From GCA-2794515 sp034436155 (GTDB lineage Bacteria > Chloroflexota > Anaerolineae > Aggregatilineales > Phototrophicaceae), in NCBI GenBank assembly GCA_034436155.1, contig DAOTVP010000083.1, forward strand, positions 56,596 to 120,595: 64,000 nucleotides of DNA, read 5' to 3'. The stretch's first letter is position 1. Each line of letters begins with the position of its first letter. The notes under the pieces are model-generated. The model was not told where the DNA came from, did no database searches, and worked only from the letters and a program-made list of their open reading frames with translations. Made by a program: the position numbers and the translations under genes. Below are positions 26,203 to 34,690 of the stretch, in pieces.

Positions 26203-27513
26203 TTAAACGAATCGTGTGAATAAAAACCCGCCCAATCCACCCAATACGAATGCGCTGACCAAGCCGATAATCACGACAATTAATGCCGAAAAAATGCCAA
26301 ACCGATAGGCTTTTTTGACTGTGCTGGCGCTCGTCAACACGGTGAAAAAGGCGAATATCCCCAAAATGACCGCGAAAATGGTCACATTGGTCTCGTTTCC
26401 GCCACCACTAAAATAGAGGATGATGCCCACGAAGCCGATGATGGCGAATAAAATTGCCCGACCTGTGAAAAGGGTGTATAGACGATGTGCAGTATAAGCG
26501 AAGCGTCCATCGCCACCGAAAAAGGTCTGTGCAAACAGATGCACCACGCCGATGAACAACAAGGTGCTGATGAGCGCGATGATGCCCAACCCAAGCCCGC
26601 GGATCATCACAATTCCGAAGCCTAAATCTGCCCAGTAGGGCATAACCGTCTCTTCAAAAAATTCGGTCGGTTTGAGGATGTCGGTTTTGGCAGGTAATGG
26701 GGCGGGTGGGGCTTGTGGGATGCTGGCATACACCGCCGATACATCATCACGCACGAGGTTAAAACTCAAATTATTGCCGACTGTGCCATCTTTCCAGATG
26801 ATACGAGGCGTGCCATCTTCGGCAAAGGCTTGGGCTAACAGTTGGGTGTTGGCTTCGAGATTTGACCGATATTGCCCGCCCTGATACACACTCAGAAACA
26901 GCAATACCACCCCAATCACCATGCTGACCATCGTGAATAAGCCCATATCAAAAAAGACATCACGCCCTGTGGCGCTATTGATTTCTTCTCGATGCGCCTT
27001 GAGTTCTTTGTCGAGTTTGAGTTGCACCTCTTTTTGGACAGTGCGCTCAATGCGCGATTCATCTTTAAGGGCTTTAATCGCCTCATCGCCTTCGAGTTGG
27101 GTGAGCGATTCGCTCAGGCTGATATAAAAACTGTCATCGCGTAAATTGGGGTCTAATTCGAGCGCCTTGACCAACGCCTTCATCGCTTTGGTTTTATCGC
27201 CATCGAGTTGTGAACTGGCATATTGCAAATATTGACGGGCTTTTTGTGCATTGGCTTCATCGACAACGGCGCGTCTATTCGATTTTGTTGTCTTTTCTGG
27301 AGTGGGTGCGGGGTCAATATCACCTGTCTTTTGGCGGATATAAACCCCCGCTTGTTGGGCAAGTTTGCGAATATCGGGGTCGGGGTCATCACCCGCCATG
27401 ATTGCTAATTGATGTAATACGCCGCGGTTGAGCGATTTCGCCGCGCTACGGATGCCATCTTTGCGTTCTGCGGGGTCTTTGCTCCGCAATTTTTTGAGGT
27501 CGTCTTTTGCCAT
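26203..27513 (-). CDS. Membrane protein with HEAT-like N-terminus and Yip1-like C-terminus
   Basis: A 436-residue protein. The N-terminal part (1-60) looks like one HEAT-type repeat (PAERKDGIRSAAKSLNRG and DPDPDIRKLAQQAG). A charged helical region (about 75-190) with a predicted coiled coil (KEVQLKLDKELKAHREE) follows. One helix (about 192-208) leads to a loop, and then four to five helices (about 305-436) arranged like Yip1-domain proteins. The function of bacterial Yip1 proteins is not known. It sits 75 bp downstream of the sigma factor gene in the same direction and may be regulated with it. Confidence 0.65.
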   Translation of the reverse strand: MAKDDLKKLRSKDPAERKDGIRSAAKSLNRGVLHQLAIMAGDDPDPDIRKLAQQAGVYIRQKTGDIDPAPTPEKTTKSNRRAVVDEANAQKARQYLQYASSQLDGDKTKAMKALVKALELDPNLRDDSFYISLSESLTQLEGDEAIKALKDESRIERTVQKEVQLKLDKELKAHREEINSATGRDVFFDMGLFTMVSMVIGVVLLFLSVYQGGQYRSNLEANTQLLAQAFAEDGTPRIIWKDGTVGNNLSFNLVRDDVSAVYASIPQAPPAPLPAKTDILKPTEFFEETVMPYWADLGFGIVMIRGLGLGIIALISTLLFIGVVHLFAQTFFGGDGRFAYTAHRLYTLFTGRAILFAIIGFVGIILYFSGGGNETNVTIFAVILGIFAFFTVLTSASTVKKAYRFGIFSALIVVIIGLVSAFVLGGLGGFLFTRFV

Positions 27514-27587
27514 GATATGTTCGCCTTAATTGTGAATAAGTCGGTACAAAAAAATCATATCATGCTTAACCCATAATCTGCATAAAG

Positions 27588-28235
27588 TTATTCAAATAAA
27601 CCTAGCATGTATTCCATCGAAAGTCCTTGTGATTCAAGATGGGCGCGTAATTTTTTTCGGGCATCGTGTAACAATTTATATAACGCATTGCGATTTGTCC
27701 CCATTTGTTCGGCGACAATATCCATCGGAATTCCTTTGAGCGCGATGGCGGCGATGGCTTGATATTGCCTATCGGTGAGCGCTTCTTCGAGCGCCTTATT
27801 GATTTTTGCCAATACATCACCCCGTTCCACCGATTTTTCTGGCGTGGGGTCATCGTTGTTATCTACCGCCTTAGACGGGGGCAAATCGCCTTCTGCGGTC
27901 ATATCATCGAGGCTAAAATCTTTATAACGGGCGCGACGCAAATCACTGATTGCCACACGAATAGCAATACGGTTTGCCCAAGTGGTGAATAAACTTTCAC
28001 CCCGAAAATTTTTGATATTATCCATAATTCGCAGAGTGGCATCTTGCGCCAAATCATCTGCCATTTGTTCAAGTTCTTGTAACGATAACGTGCGTAAATC
28101 GCTTCGTTCTTTGCTCAGATAATATAAAATACTGCGCTTGAGGCGGGTGCGTAAATCTTCTAATGCCTCTGCTTGCTTATCTGACGAATTGGTTAAATCG
28201 GCTATCCACTGCTCATTGGTACGTTGGTTGCTCAT
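27588..28235 (-). CDS. Sigma-70 family (ECF-like) RNA polymerase sigma factor
   Basis: A 215-residue protein with region 2 (about 55-110: ADDLAQDATLRIMDNIKNFRGESLFTTWANRIAIRVAISDLRR, the core-binding and -10 recognition helices) and region 4 (about 145-200: LEEALTDRQYQAIAAIALKGIPMDIVAEQMGTNRNALYKLLHDARKKLR, a helix-turn-helix). It lacks regions 1.1 and 3, so it belongs to the ECF type. The FHA gene ends 12 bp upstream, which suggests one transcript. A possible anti-sigma is the small Cys protein two genes downstream. Confidence 0.9.
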   Translation of the reverse strand: MSNQRTNEQWIADLTNSSDKQAEALEDLRTRLKRSILYYLSKERSDLRTLSLQELEQMADDLAQDATLRIMDNIKNFRGESLFTTWANRIAIRVAISDLRRARYKDFSLDDMTAEGDLPPSKAVDNNDDPTPEKSVERGDVLAKINKALEEALTDRQYQAIAAIALKGIPMDIVAEQMGTNRNALYKLLHDARKKLRAHLESQGLSMEYMLGLFE

Positions 28236-28247
28236 CGAAAACTTTCA

Positions 28248-28769
28248 TCATTTTTGCTCTTCAAACGTGATGCGGATGGTTAAATGTCCTAAACGCACAT
28301 CATCGCTATCGCGCAGAACACGCTCTTGATACTCAAATAATTTTTGACCATTTAAGTATGTACCATTAGCACTCTTTTGGTCAATGATGTAAAGTGAGAC
28401 ATCTTTGCGTTGAATCACAGCATGTTTGCGCGAGACCCCTTTATTCATTGCGCCGTAATCGGTCAAATCGACCTCTGGCTTGTTCCCCGTTTTAGGGTCA
28501 AACCGTCCCAATACCAATTGGTCAATATCCAATGCTCGAAACACCAATGAACGGGCTTCTCCTTCGATACCCAACACCAAATTGGTGCGGGCAGTGATGC
28601 GTGCCGAACCCCATTTGCCTGTGCCTTCTTCATAATCGGCATCACCGATGTTGCGCGTTCTACGACGGTCTTCATCGTCAATCAATGCCCCACATTTGAC
28701 ACAAATTTGTGCCTCGTAGTCATTTAGTTCGCCACAATTTCTACATTTGACTTTTTCATTGGTTATCAT
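28248..28769 (-). CDS. Zinc-ribbon FHA-domain protein
   Basis: A 173-residue protein. An N-terminal zinc ribbon (CRNC and CVKC, about residues 9-27) is followed by a linker and an FHA domain (about 65-165) with its key residues: LGRFD, SRKHAVI, and SANGTYLNG. FHA domains bind phosphothreonine, so it is a likely target of a Ser/Thr kinase such as the one at 50749. The start is ATG 28769, because AAGGTGG lies eight bases ahead; a longer frame of 24 more residues has no such support. It is first in the minus-strand run that includes the sigma factor. Confidence 0.87.
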   Translation of the reverse strand: MITNEKVKCRNCGELNDYEAQICVKCGALIDDEDRRRTRNIGDADYEEGTGKWGSARITARTNLVLGIEGEARSLVFRALDIDQLVLGRFDPKTGNKPEVDLTDYGAMNKGVSRKHAVIQRKDVSLYIIDQKSANGTYLNGQKLFEYQERVLRDSDDVRLGHLTIRITFEEQK

Positions 28770-29026
28770 AATATATGCCACCTTAACAAGCAATTTTGAT
28801 AATAGCTGTAGCCTAATTTTTAATGGGCAAACTTGCACCATACATATTTCATAAATACACCCTCTAATCTATCACATAATTGCGAAAAGCGGTACGAATT
28901 TTTTCTGAATTTTTTGATGCTACTTGTAGATAACGAGCAAGTATTCTGTGTGTTGCATTGTGGCTAGAATTTTTAAGCCTATATTAGCAACTATATAAGA
29001 ACTTTGCTAGAAAATTATCATCATTA

Positions 29027-29055
29027 TTGACTCATGGGCATAATCATGTTATTCT
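29027..29055 (+). promoter_or_regulatory. Sigma70 promoter of groES-groEL
   Basis: TTGACT (29027-29032) and TATTCT (29050-29055) are 17 bp apart, placing the transcription start at the edge of the CIRCE element. The rest of the gap upstream (28770-29026) is AT-rich and shows nothing else I can name. Confidence 0.65.
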
Positions 29056-29066
29056 TTGCACAGAAA

Positions 29067-29093
29067 TTAGCACTCGCATGGTTGGAGTGCTAA
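29067..29093. promoter_or_regulatory. CIRCE operator (HrcA-binding)
   Basis: The inverted repeat TTAGCACTC-N9-GAGTGCTAA is the exact CIRCE consensus. In other bacteria HrcA represses groESL from this site and heat releases it. No hrcA is in the window. Confidence 0.96.
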
Positions 29094-29140
29094 CTTATTT
29101 GAAAGTTAAAACACACTGAGTATCTCAGGAGGCATCTATT

Positions 29141-29431
29141 ATGAATATTCGTCCTTTAGGCGACCGCATTTTGGTCGAACCAGTCGAAAAAGAAGAAACA
29201 ATTGCTGGTGGTTTGTTATTGCCAGAGACCGCCAAAGAAAAACCCCAACAAGGGAACGTGTTGGCGGCGGGCGAAGGTCGTCGTGATGATGATGGCAAAC
29301 GTATCCCCATGGATGTCAAAGTGGGTGATAAAGTGTTGTTCGCCAAATATGCAGGCACAGAAATCAAAATGGATGGCAAGAAATTGCTCATCATGAAAGA
29401 AAGCGACATTTTAGGAATTATCACCGAATAA
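29141..29431 (+). CDS. groES: Co-chaperonin GroES
   Basis: A 96-residue co-chaperonin that caps GroEL. It begins MNIRPLGDRILVEPVEKEE and carries the mobile loop GGLLLPETAKEKPQQGNVLA, which docks to GroEL, with the C-terminal KESDILGIITE. AGGAGG eight bases before the ATG is an excellent ribosome site. Control by the CIRCE element upstream is very likely. Confidence 0.97.
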   Translation: MNIRPLGDRILVEPVEKEETIAGGLLLPETAKEKPQQGNVLAAGEGRRDDDGKRIPMDVKVGDKVLFAKYAGTEIKMDGKKLLIMKESDILGIITE

Positions 29432-29479
29432 TCCCCTCGTTAACAAACCCAACTCGGATTGAAGGAGTCAACAGAAGCT

Positions 29480-31123
29480 ATGTCTAAACAAATTATCTTC
29501 AAAGAAGAAGCCCGCCGTAAATTACAAATCGGCGTAGATGCCGTTGCGAATGCTGTCAGCACCACACTCGGACCCAAAGGTCGTAATGTGGCGTTGGATA
29601 AAAAATTTGGTGCGCCAACCGTCACCCATGACGGCGTGACCGTCGCCAAAGAAATTGAACTCGAAGACCCATTTGAAAACATGGGCGCACAGTTGCTCAA
29701 AGAAGCCGCCACCAAGACCAACGACATTGCTGGTGATGGTACAACCACCGCCACTGTTTTGGCGCAAGCGATTGTGAACGAAGGCTTGAAAAATGTCGCC
29801 GCAGGCGCGAACCCCATGTTGCTCAAGAAGGGTATTATCGCCGCTTCTGAAGTAATTGCCCGCAACATCCTCGAACAAGCCACCCCCATCGAAACCAAAG
29901 AAGAAATTGCCAATGTTGCCAGCGTGTCTGCTCAAGATGATGTCATCGGTAATTTGATCGCCGAAGTCATGGATAAAGTCGGCAAAGACGGCGTTGTTAC
30001 CGTTGAAGAATCGCGCGGTTTGGAATTTGAAACCGATTATGTCGAGGGTATGCAATTCGATCGGGGTTATATCAGCCCCTATTTCATCACCGACTCCGCC
30101 ACGATGGAAGCGGTCATCGAGAACCCCTATATCCTCATCTATGACAAGAAAATTAGCGCCGCCGCCGATATCATCCCCCCGCTCGAAAAATTGGTACAAG
30201 TTGGCAAACGCGAATTGGTCATCATCGCCGAAGATGTCGATGGTGAAGCCCTTGCCACCCTCGTGCTGAACAAACTGCGTGGTAATCTGAATGTGTTGGC
30301 GATTAAAGCCCCTGGCTTCGGCGACCGTCGTAAAGCCATGTTGCGCGATATTGCCATCCTCACCGGTGGTACGGTCATCAGCGAAGAAACCGGTCGCAAA
30401 CTCGAATCGGTGACAATTCAAGATTTGGGTCGTGCCGCCAAAGTCGTGTCTGATAAAGAAAACACCGTCATTGTCGATGGTGCGGGTAGCCAAGAAGCGA
30501 TTCAAGGGCGTATTGCCGAAATCCGCCAAGAAATCCAACTCAGCACCAGCGATTATGACAAAGAAAAATTGCAAGAACGCCTCGCCAAATTGAGCGGTGG
30601 TGTGGCAATTATCCGTGTTGGTGCGGCAACCGAAACCGAACTGAAAGAAAAGAAACATCGCGTAGAAGATGCCCTCAGCGCCGCCCGCGCTTCGGTTGAA
30701 GAAGGTGTCGTGCCTGGTGGTGGTGTGGCATTGATTAACGCCATCGCATCGCTCGCTAACTTCAAACTGAATACCGAAGATGAAAACACGGGTATCGCTA
30801 TCATGCGCCGTGCGCTCGAAGCGCCGATGCGTAAAATTGCCGCCAACGCCGGTGAAGATGGTGCCGTCATCATCGATAACGTGCGCCGCATCCAAAAACA
30901 ACGCAAAAATCACCGCATTGGTTATAACGTGATGACCAACGAATATGTGGATATGATCGAAGCAGGCATCCCCGACCCCGCCAAAGTGACCCGTGGCGCA
31001 GTCGAAAACGCCGCCTCGATTGCCGCGATGATTCTGACCACCGAAGCCCTCGTCACCGACAACCCCGAAGAAAAAGCCCCCGCCATGCCCGGTGGTGGCG
31101 GTATGGGTGGCATGGATTATTAA
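29480..31123 (+). CDS. groEL: Chaperonin GroEL
   Basis: The 60-kDa chaperonin that folds proteins with ATP in a double-ring complex with GroES. It has STTLGPKGRNVALDKKFG, the ATP-site motif NDIAGDGTTTATVLAQAI, and the C-terminal signature VVPGGGVALINA. The C-terminal tail is GGGGMGGMDY, a typical flexible Gly-Met tail. The start is ATG (MSKQIIF) with AAGGAG upstream; a TTG seven codons earlier is not needed. It follows groES by 48 bp in one operon. Confidence 0.97.
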   Translation: MSKQIIFKEEARRKLQIGVDAVANAVSTTLGPKGRNVALDKKFGAPTVTHDGVTVAKEIELEDPFENMGAQLLKEAATKTNDIAGDGTTTATVLAQAIVNEGLKNVAAGANPMLLKKGIIAASEVIARNILEQATPIETKEEIANVASVSAQDDVIGNLIAEVMDKVGKDGVVTVEESRGLEFETDYVEGMQFDRGYISPYFITDSATMEAVIENPYILIYDKKISAAADIIPPLEKLVQVGKRELVIIAEDVDGEALATLVLNKLRGNLNVLAIKAPGFGDRRKAMLRDIAILTGGTVISEETGRKLESVTIQDLGRAAKVVSDKENTVIVDGAGSQEAIQGRIAEIRQEIQLSTSDYDKEKLQERLAKLSGGVAIIRVGAATETELKEKKHRVEDALSAARASVEEGVVPGGGVALINAIASLANFKLNTEDENTGIAIMRRALEAPMRKIAANAGEDGAVIIDNVRRIQKQRKNHRIGYNVMTNEYVDMIEAGIPDPAKVTRGAVENAASIAAMILTTEALVTDNPEEKAPAMPGGGGMGGMDY

Positions 31124-31151
31124 TCCAACGTCCCATAGTGAATGTGTTCAC

Positions 31152-31185
31152 AAAAAACACGGTGCTTGGTCGCCGTGTTTTTTAT
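31152..31185 (+). terminator. Rho-independent terminator of groESL
   Basis: A 9-bp stem AACACGGTG/CGCCGTGTT (one T-G pair) with loop CTTGGT is followed by a T tract. Its core is copied exactly after the MerR gene at 32119-32150. Confidence 0.88.
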
Positions 31186-31267
31186 TTTTGCCCTCTTGAC
31201 TCTCCGCCGACAGGAGATTTTATGCTGTTATTATCAACACGGTGTTGAATAAAAGGCGTGATGAAAG

Positions 31268-32110
31268 ATGTTCAAAATTGGCGATTTTTCTCGGTTAACC
31301 CGCGTTTCGATTAAAACCCTTCATCATTATGATGAAATTGGCTTGTTCAAACCTATGCTGGTGGATAAATTCACAGGTTATCGTTATTACACCTATGAGC
31401 AATTACCACACCTCAATCGAATTTTAGCCTTGCGTGGGCTTGGATTTTCATTGGAGCAAATAAAGGGAATGATTGGGAATGACGGCAAAATCGCCATTTC
31501 TAGCGAGGTGTTGCGCGGGATGTTGGCTTTGCGCCAAGCCCAATTACAACAACTGCTAGATAAAACCCGCGAACAACTACATCAGGTCGAAATTCGTTTA
31601 TATCAAATTGAACGGGAGGGCAAAATGTCTGATATTGAAATTTTAACCAAAGAAGTCGGGCAGATGATGGTTGTCAGTGGGCGCGAAGTTGTCTCAGATC
31701 CATCATTTATGCGAGAACGTTGCATGGCGCTGAATCATTTGGTGTGGCGGGCAATTCAAGAGACAGGTCTAAAAACAGATGGCATATCATTCGCGTTATA
31801 TCATAGCGATGCAACCAACGGCATTGATGTCGAAATGGCGTATGTAGTGCAATCTGCTACATTGCCTGAATTAAATGGTGTTGCGAAAGCACACATTCTC
31901 ACGCCAACCCGTGTGGCTTATGCGGTTTATAAGGGTAGTTATGATGATTTTGGTGCAGTGGGGCGTGTTCATGCTGAAATTATGCGTTGGATACAGGCAA
32001 ATGGTTATCGGCAGGCAGGGGCGTGTCGGGAATATTATTTGCGTCCGCCTCAACGCTCGGATGACCCGATGGGTGTGATGGAAATTCAATATCCTATCAC
32101 CTCTGAATAA
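31268..32110 (+). CDS. MerR-family regulator with GyrI-like effector domain (BmrR-like)
   Basis: A 280-residue regulator. The N-terminal MerR winged helix (1-70) reads MFKIGDFSRLTRVSIKTLHHYDEIGLFKP, YRYYTYEQL and LGFSLEQIKGM. A dimerisation coiled coil (about 85-118) precedes a GyrI-like/AraC effector-binding domain (about 125-278), with YVVQSA, VAYAVYKGSYDDFG and REYYLRPPQRSDDP. BmrR and related proteins bind aromatic drug-like ligands in this domain. The target may be itself or an unlinked gene; the APC permease converges on it and is probably not its target. Confidence 0.9.
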   Translation: MFKIGDFSRLTRVSIKTLHHYDEIGLFKPMLVDKFTGYRYYTYEQLPHLNRILALRGLGFSLEQIKGMIGNDGKIAISSEVLRGMLALRQAQLQQLLDKTREQLHQVEIRLYQIEREGKMSDIEILTKEVGQMMVVSGREVVSDPSFMRERCMALNHLVWRAIQETGLKTDGISFALYHSDATNGIDVEMAYVVQSATLPELNGVAKAHILTPTRVAYAVYKGSYDDFGAVGRVHAEIMRWIQANGYRQAGACREYYLRPPQRSDDPMGVMEIQYPITSE

Positions 32111-32121
32111 GGATTACCCAC

Positions 32122-32150
32122 AAAAAACACGGTGCTTGGTCGCCGTGTTT
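32122..32150. terminator. Terminator shared by the MerR and permease genes, copy of the groEL terminator
   Basis: The same stem and loop as after groEL (AACACGGTG, CTTGGT, CGCCGTGTT). The 32 bases 32119-32150 match 31149-31180 without a change. It lies between two convergent genes and has T on one side and A on the other, so it can act in both directions. Confidence 0.78.
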
Positions 32151-32151
32151 G

Positions 32152-33426
32152 TTATTTGTCTGCAAAAAACCGCTTTGCGATGACCATCTGCCACGCCACA
32201 CCCGCGCCGATAATCACCAGACCCACCACCCACACGCTCACTTCGACCCAAAAGGCTAAAAATAGGCACGAAATTAATCCACACACCGCCAACCAACGCG
32301 GGAATAGGCGTTCTTGGGATGATAGTCGCAATGCCGATAAATTGGTGATGCTGTAATAAATCAGCACGTTAAACGCGCTGAACGACCATGTGGTTTTCAC
32401 ATTCCCAATCAAAACCAAGCCCGCAATTACCGCGCCCATGATGACGACTGCAATCGTCGGCGTGGTCTGCGATGCGTTCAGTCTCGCCGTGATGCGAGGC
32501 ATATCGCCCCGTCTGCCCATCGCCAATAACACCCGCGATAAGCCGAGTATCAAATTGAGCAACACGCCCAACATGGCGGTGATTGCGCCAACCGCCACCA
32601 ATCCCGCAATCGGCGCTGAAAAAGTCGATGCCGCTTGTTCGAGTGGAGCGCGATTCGCAATGACGGATGCGCTTAAATCGGATGCGCCCAGTGTGCCGAT
32701 GGCGACCAATCCCACCAACACATACAGAATCATGGTGACGAATAGGGTGGTGATGATGGCGCGTGGGATAATTTTACGCGGTTCGCGCACTTCTTCACCC
32801 AATGTGGCGATGCGCCCATAGCCTGTATACGCCACGAACATCAACGCGCTGGCGTAGAGTAGGTTGGATATGCTCATGTCATCGGCGAAAAATGGGGTCA
32901 GATTTTCGCCAGATACGTTGGGCAATCCGACAATCACAAATGATGATAATGCCAATAAGGTGATAGACACGATGACCGTATTCACGGCGTTGGAACGTTT
33001 TAATCCACCCAACAACAGGATGGTAAAGATAATCACGATGATGAATGCCAACGGCACACGCCACGCGCCATCTAACCCAATCAAATCACCTAAATAAGCC
33101 GATGCGCCCAGCGTCGCCGTCGCCGTGGAGGCGCTTTTGGCGAGCAAAAATGTCCATCCTGCGATAAATCCGAGTGTCGGATTTAGGTAACGATAGCCAT
33201 ATTCATACGTGCCACCACTCACGGGATGATTCGCGGCGAGTTGGGCGTTACTCAGACCGTTAAAAATGGCGATGAACGCGCCGATGATAATCGCCATAAT
33301 CATGGCGGGACCCGCCAATCCTGCACTGATGCCGATGCTGACGAATACGCCCGTGCCGATAATCGAGCCAAGCCCCATCATCACCGCGCCGAATAATCCG
33401 AGTTGCCGTTTGAGTTGTGTGCTCAT
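32152..33426 (-). CDS. APC-superfamily amino acid permease
   Basis: A 424-residue inner-membrane transporter with about 12 helices. The first helix has the APC substrate-binding signature MGLGSIIGTGVFVSIG, followed by HPVSGGTYEYGYRYLNPTLGFIAGW, FVAYTGYGRIATLGEEVREPRKIIPRAI and ARLNASQTTPTIAVV. These match the amino acid-polyamine-organocation family; the substrate cannot be told. The start is ATG (MSTQLKR) because AAGGA lies eight bases ahead; a TTG fifteen codons upstream is less likely. Confidence 0.9.
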   Translation of the reverse strand: MSTQLKRQLGLFGAVMMGLGSIIGTGVFVSIGISAGLAGPAMIMAIIIGAFIAIFNGLSNAQLAANHPVSGGTYEYGYRYLNPTLGFIAGWTFLLAKSASTATATLGASAYLGDLIGLDGAWRVPLAFIIVIIFTILLLGGLKRSNAVNTVIVSITLLALSSFVIVGLPNVSGENLTPFFADDMSISNLLYASALMFVAYTGYGRIATLGEEVREPRKIIPRAIITTLFVTMILYVLVGLVAIGTLGASDLSASVIANRAPLEQAASTFSAPIAGLVAVGAITAMLGVLLNLILGLSRVLLAMGRRGDMPRITARLNASQTTPTIAVVIMGAVIAGLVLIGNVKTTWSFSAFNVLIYYSITNLSALRLSSQERLFPRWLAVCGLISCLFLAFWVEVSVWVVGLVIIGAGVAWQMVIAKRFFADK

Positions 33427-33550
33427 CCATTTATCCTTTTTTGACGCATCCAATTTATGGATTTTAGTCAAAGATGATCAATTAGGGTAGATTTTACGCG
33501 GATATGTTGAAATCTTGTGCAATTTTGGGTAAAACTTTATATAATATGGG

Positions 33551-33580
33551 CAGTGTTTTAAGGCTTAAACACTGTATAAT
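33551..33580 (+). promoter_or_regulatory. Palindrome and -10-like TATAAT upstream of the ABC operon
   Basis: An imperfect palindrome with arms CAGTGTTT/AAACACTG (33551-33574) abuts a perfect TATAAT (33575-33580). A second TATAAT lies at 33540-33545. Neither has a good -35. The palindrome in the -35 to spacer region of the second could be an operator for a nutrient-responsive regulator. This is tentative. Confidence 0.4.
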
Positions 33581-33623
33581 CAAACCATTGCCAATTTTTA
33601 ACTATATGAGGAGTTTGTCACCT

Positions 33624-34505
33624 ATGAAACTGAAAGCGTTACTGTTGTTAGCGATTGCATTATTGCTCATTATTCCATCTGCCATTGCCCAAGAAGATGA
33701 AGACGATGAAGATGTGATGGAATGCCCGGCAGAAATTGAACTCCCCGATTTGGATGGGCGCGTGATTACCGTTGCCGTAGAAAATGCCTATATTCCCTTT
33801 AACTTTTTAGACCCCGAAACTGGCGAACCCGCAGGTTGGGATTATGATACGATTGATGAAATTTGCGCCCGCCTGAATTGTGTGCCAGAATACATCGAAA
33901 CCTCGTGGGATGGTATGATTGTCGCCGTGAGCAATGGTGAATTTGATGTCGCCGCCGATGGCATCACCATCACCGAAGAACGCGATGAAATTGTCGATTT
34001 CTCGATTGGTTATATCAGCCTCGAACAAGTTTTGCTCACTCGTATCGATGAAGACCGTTTCACAACGGTGCAAGAATTCTTTGATGGTGATTTTACATTG
34101 GGTGTTCAACCTGGTACCACCAATTACGAAACCGCCGTTGAATTACTGGGTGATGAAGATAGTCCTCGTTTGCTCGCCTTTGAAACATTCCCCGTTGCCG
34201 TCCAAGCCCTGATTGCGGGTGATGTGGATGCCGTGATTATGGATAATGTGGCTGGGCAAGGGTATGTCGGTGAAAATGCCGAATCGCTCACCTTCATTGA
34301 TGAAGGGATCACCGCAGGCGAAGCTCTCGGTTTTGCCTTCCCCAATGGTTCAGATTTAGTGGATGCCTTCAATGCCGCCCTCACCAGTATGATGTGTGAT
34401 GGTACATTAGATGAAATTAACGCGCTTTGGTTTGGCGAAGATGCCCCCATCCCTGATGAAGATGCAGAAGCCACCGAAGAGCCAGTCGCTACACCCGAAA
34501 GCTAG
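33624..34505 (+). CDS. Family 3 polar amino acid-type solute-binding protein of an ABC transporter
   Basis: A secreted protein with a signal peptide ending at AIAQ and an acidic linker EDEDDEDV. The domain is a family 3 fold: RVITVAVENAYIPFNFLDPE, GWDYDTIDEICARLNC, TSWDGMIVAVSNGEFDVAADG, ITEERDEIVDFS and NYETAVELLGDEDSPRLLAF. It ends in the tail EATEEPVATPES. It heads a complete ABC operon with a permease and an ATPase. The ATG (MKLKALL) has GAGGAG upstream; the frame extends 40 codons further but without any signal there. Close paralogue of the orphan at 15761. Confidence 0.93.
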   Translation: MKLKALLLLAIALLLIIPSAIAQEDEDDEDVMECPAEIELPDLDGRVITVAVENAYIPFNFLDPETGEPAGWDYDTIDEICARLNCVPEYIETSWDGMIVAVSNGEFDVAADGITITEERDEIVDFSIGYISLEQVLLTRIDEDRFTTVQEFFDGDFTLGVQPGTTNYETAVELLGDEDSPRLLAFETFPVAVQALIAGDVDAVIMDNVAGQGYVGENAESLTFIDEGITAGEALGFAFPNGSDLVDAFNAALTSMMCDGTLDEINALWFGEDAPIPDEDAEATEEPVATPES

Positions 34506-34521
34506 GATGTAGAAGCATATT

Positions 34522-34568
34522 GATAGCCATGTGGTGATGGCATGTATGCCGTCACCCACATATCTATC
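34522..34568 (+). promoter_or_regulatory. Intercistronic hairpin between binding protein and permease
   Basis: A long imperfect stem (arms ATGTGGTGATGGCAT and ATGCCGTCACCCACAT) flanked by GATAG/CTATC is followed by GTGTTTTT. In several ABC operons such a hairpin lowers read-through or protects the mRNA of the binding protein, giving it higher expression than the permease. That role is inferred. Confidence 0.6.
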
Positions 34569-34690
34569 ATGTGTTTTTGGGTTGTAGAGAAGTGATATAT
34601 TGCTTCGTAAAAGACATGATTTAGGGCGCAGATAGGTGCGCCTTTATGGTCTTACATCTTGGAGAAATAGTTTGTAGAGGAATAGGAAAG

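Noticed and set aside
29522..30913. Long open frame of 463 codons on the minus strand
   Set aside because: It lies fully antisense to groEL, has no ribosome site and reads as a low-complexity shadow of the GroEL codons.
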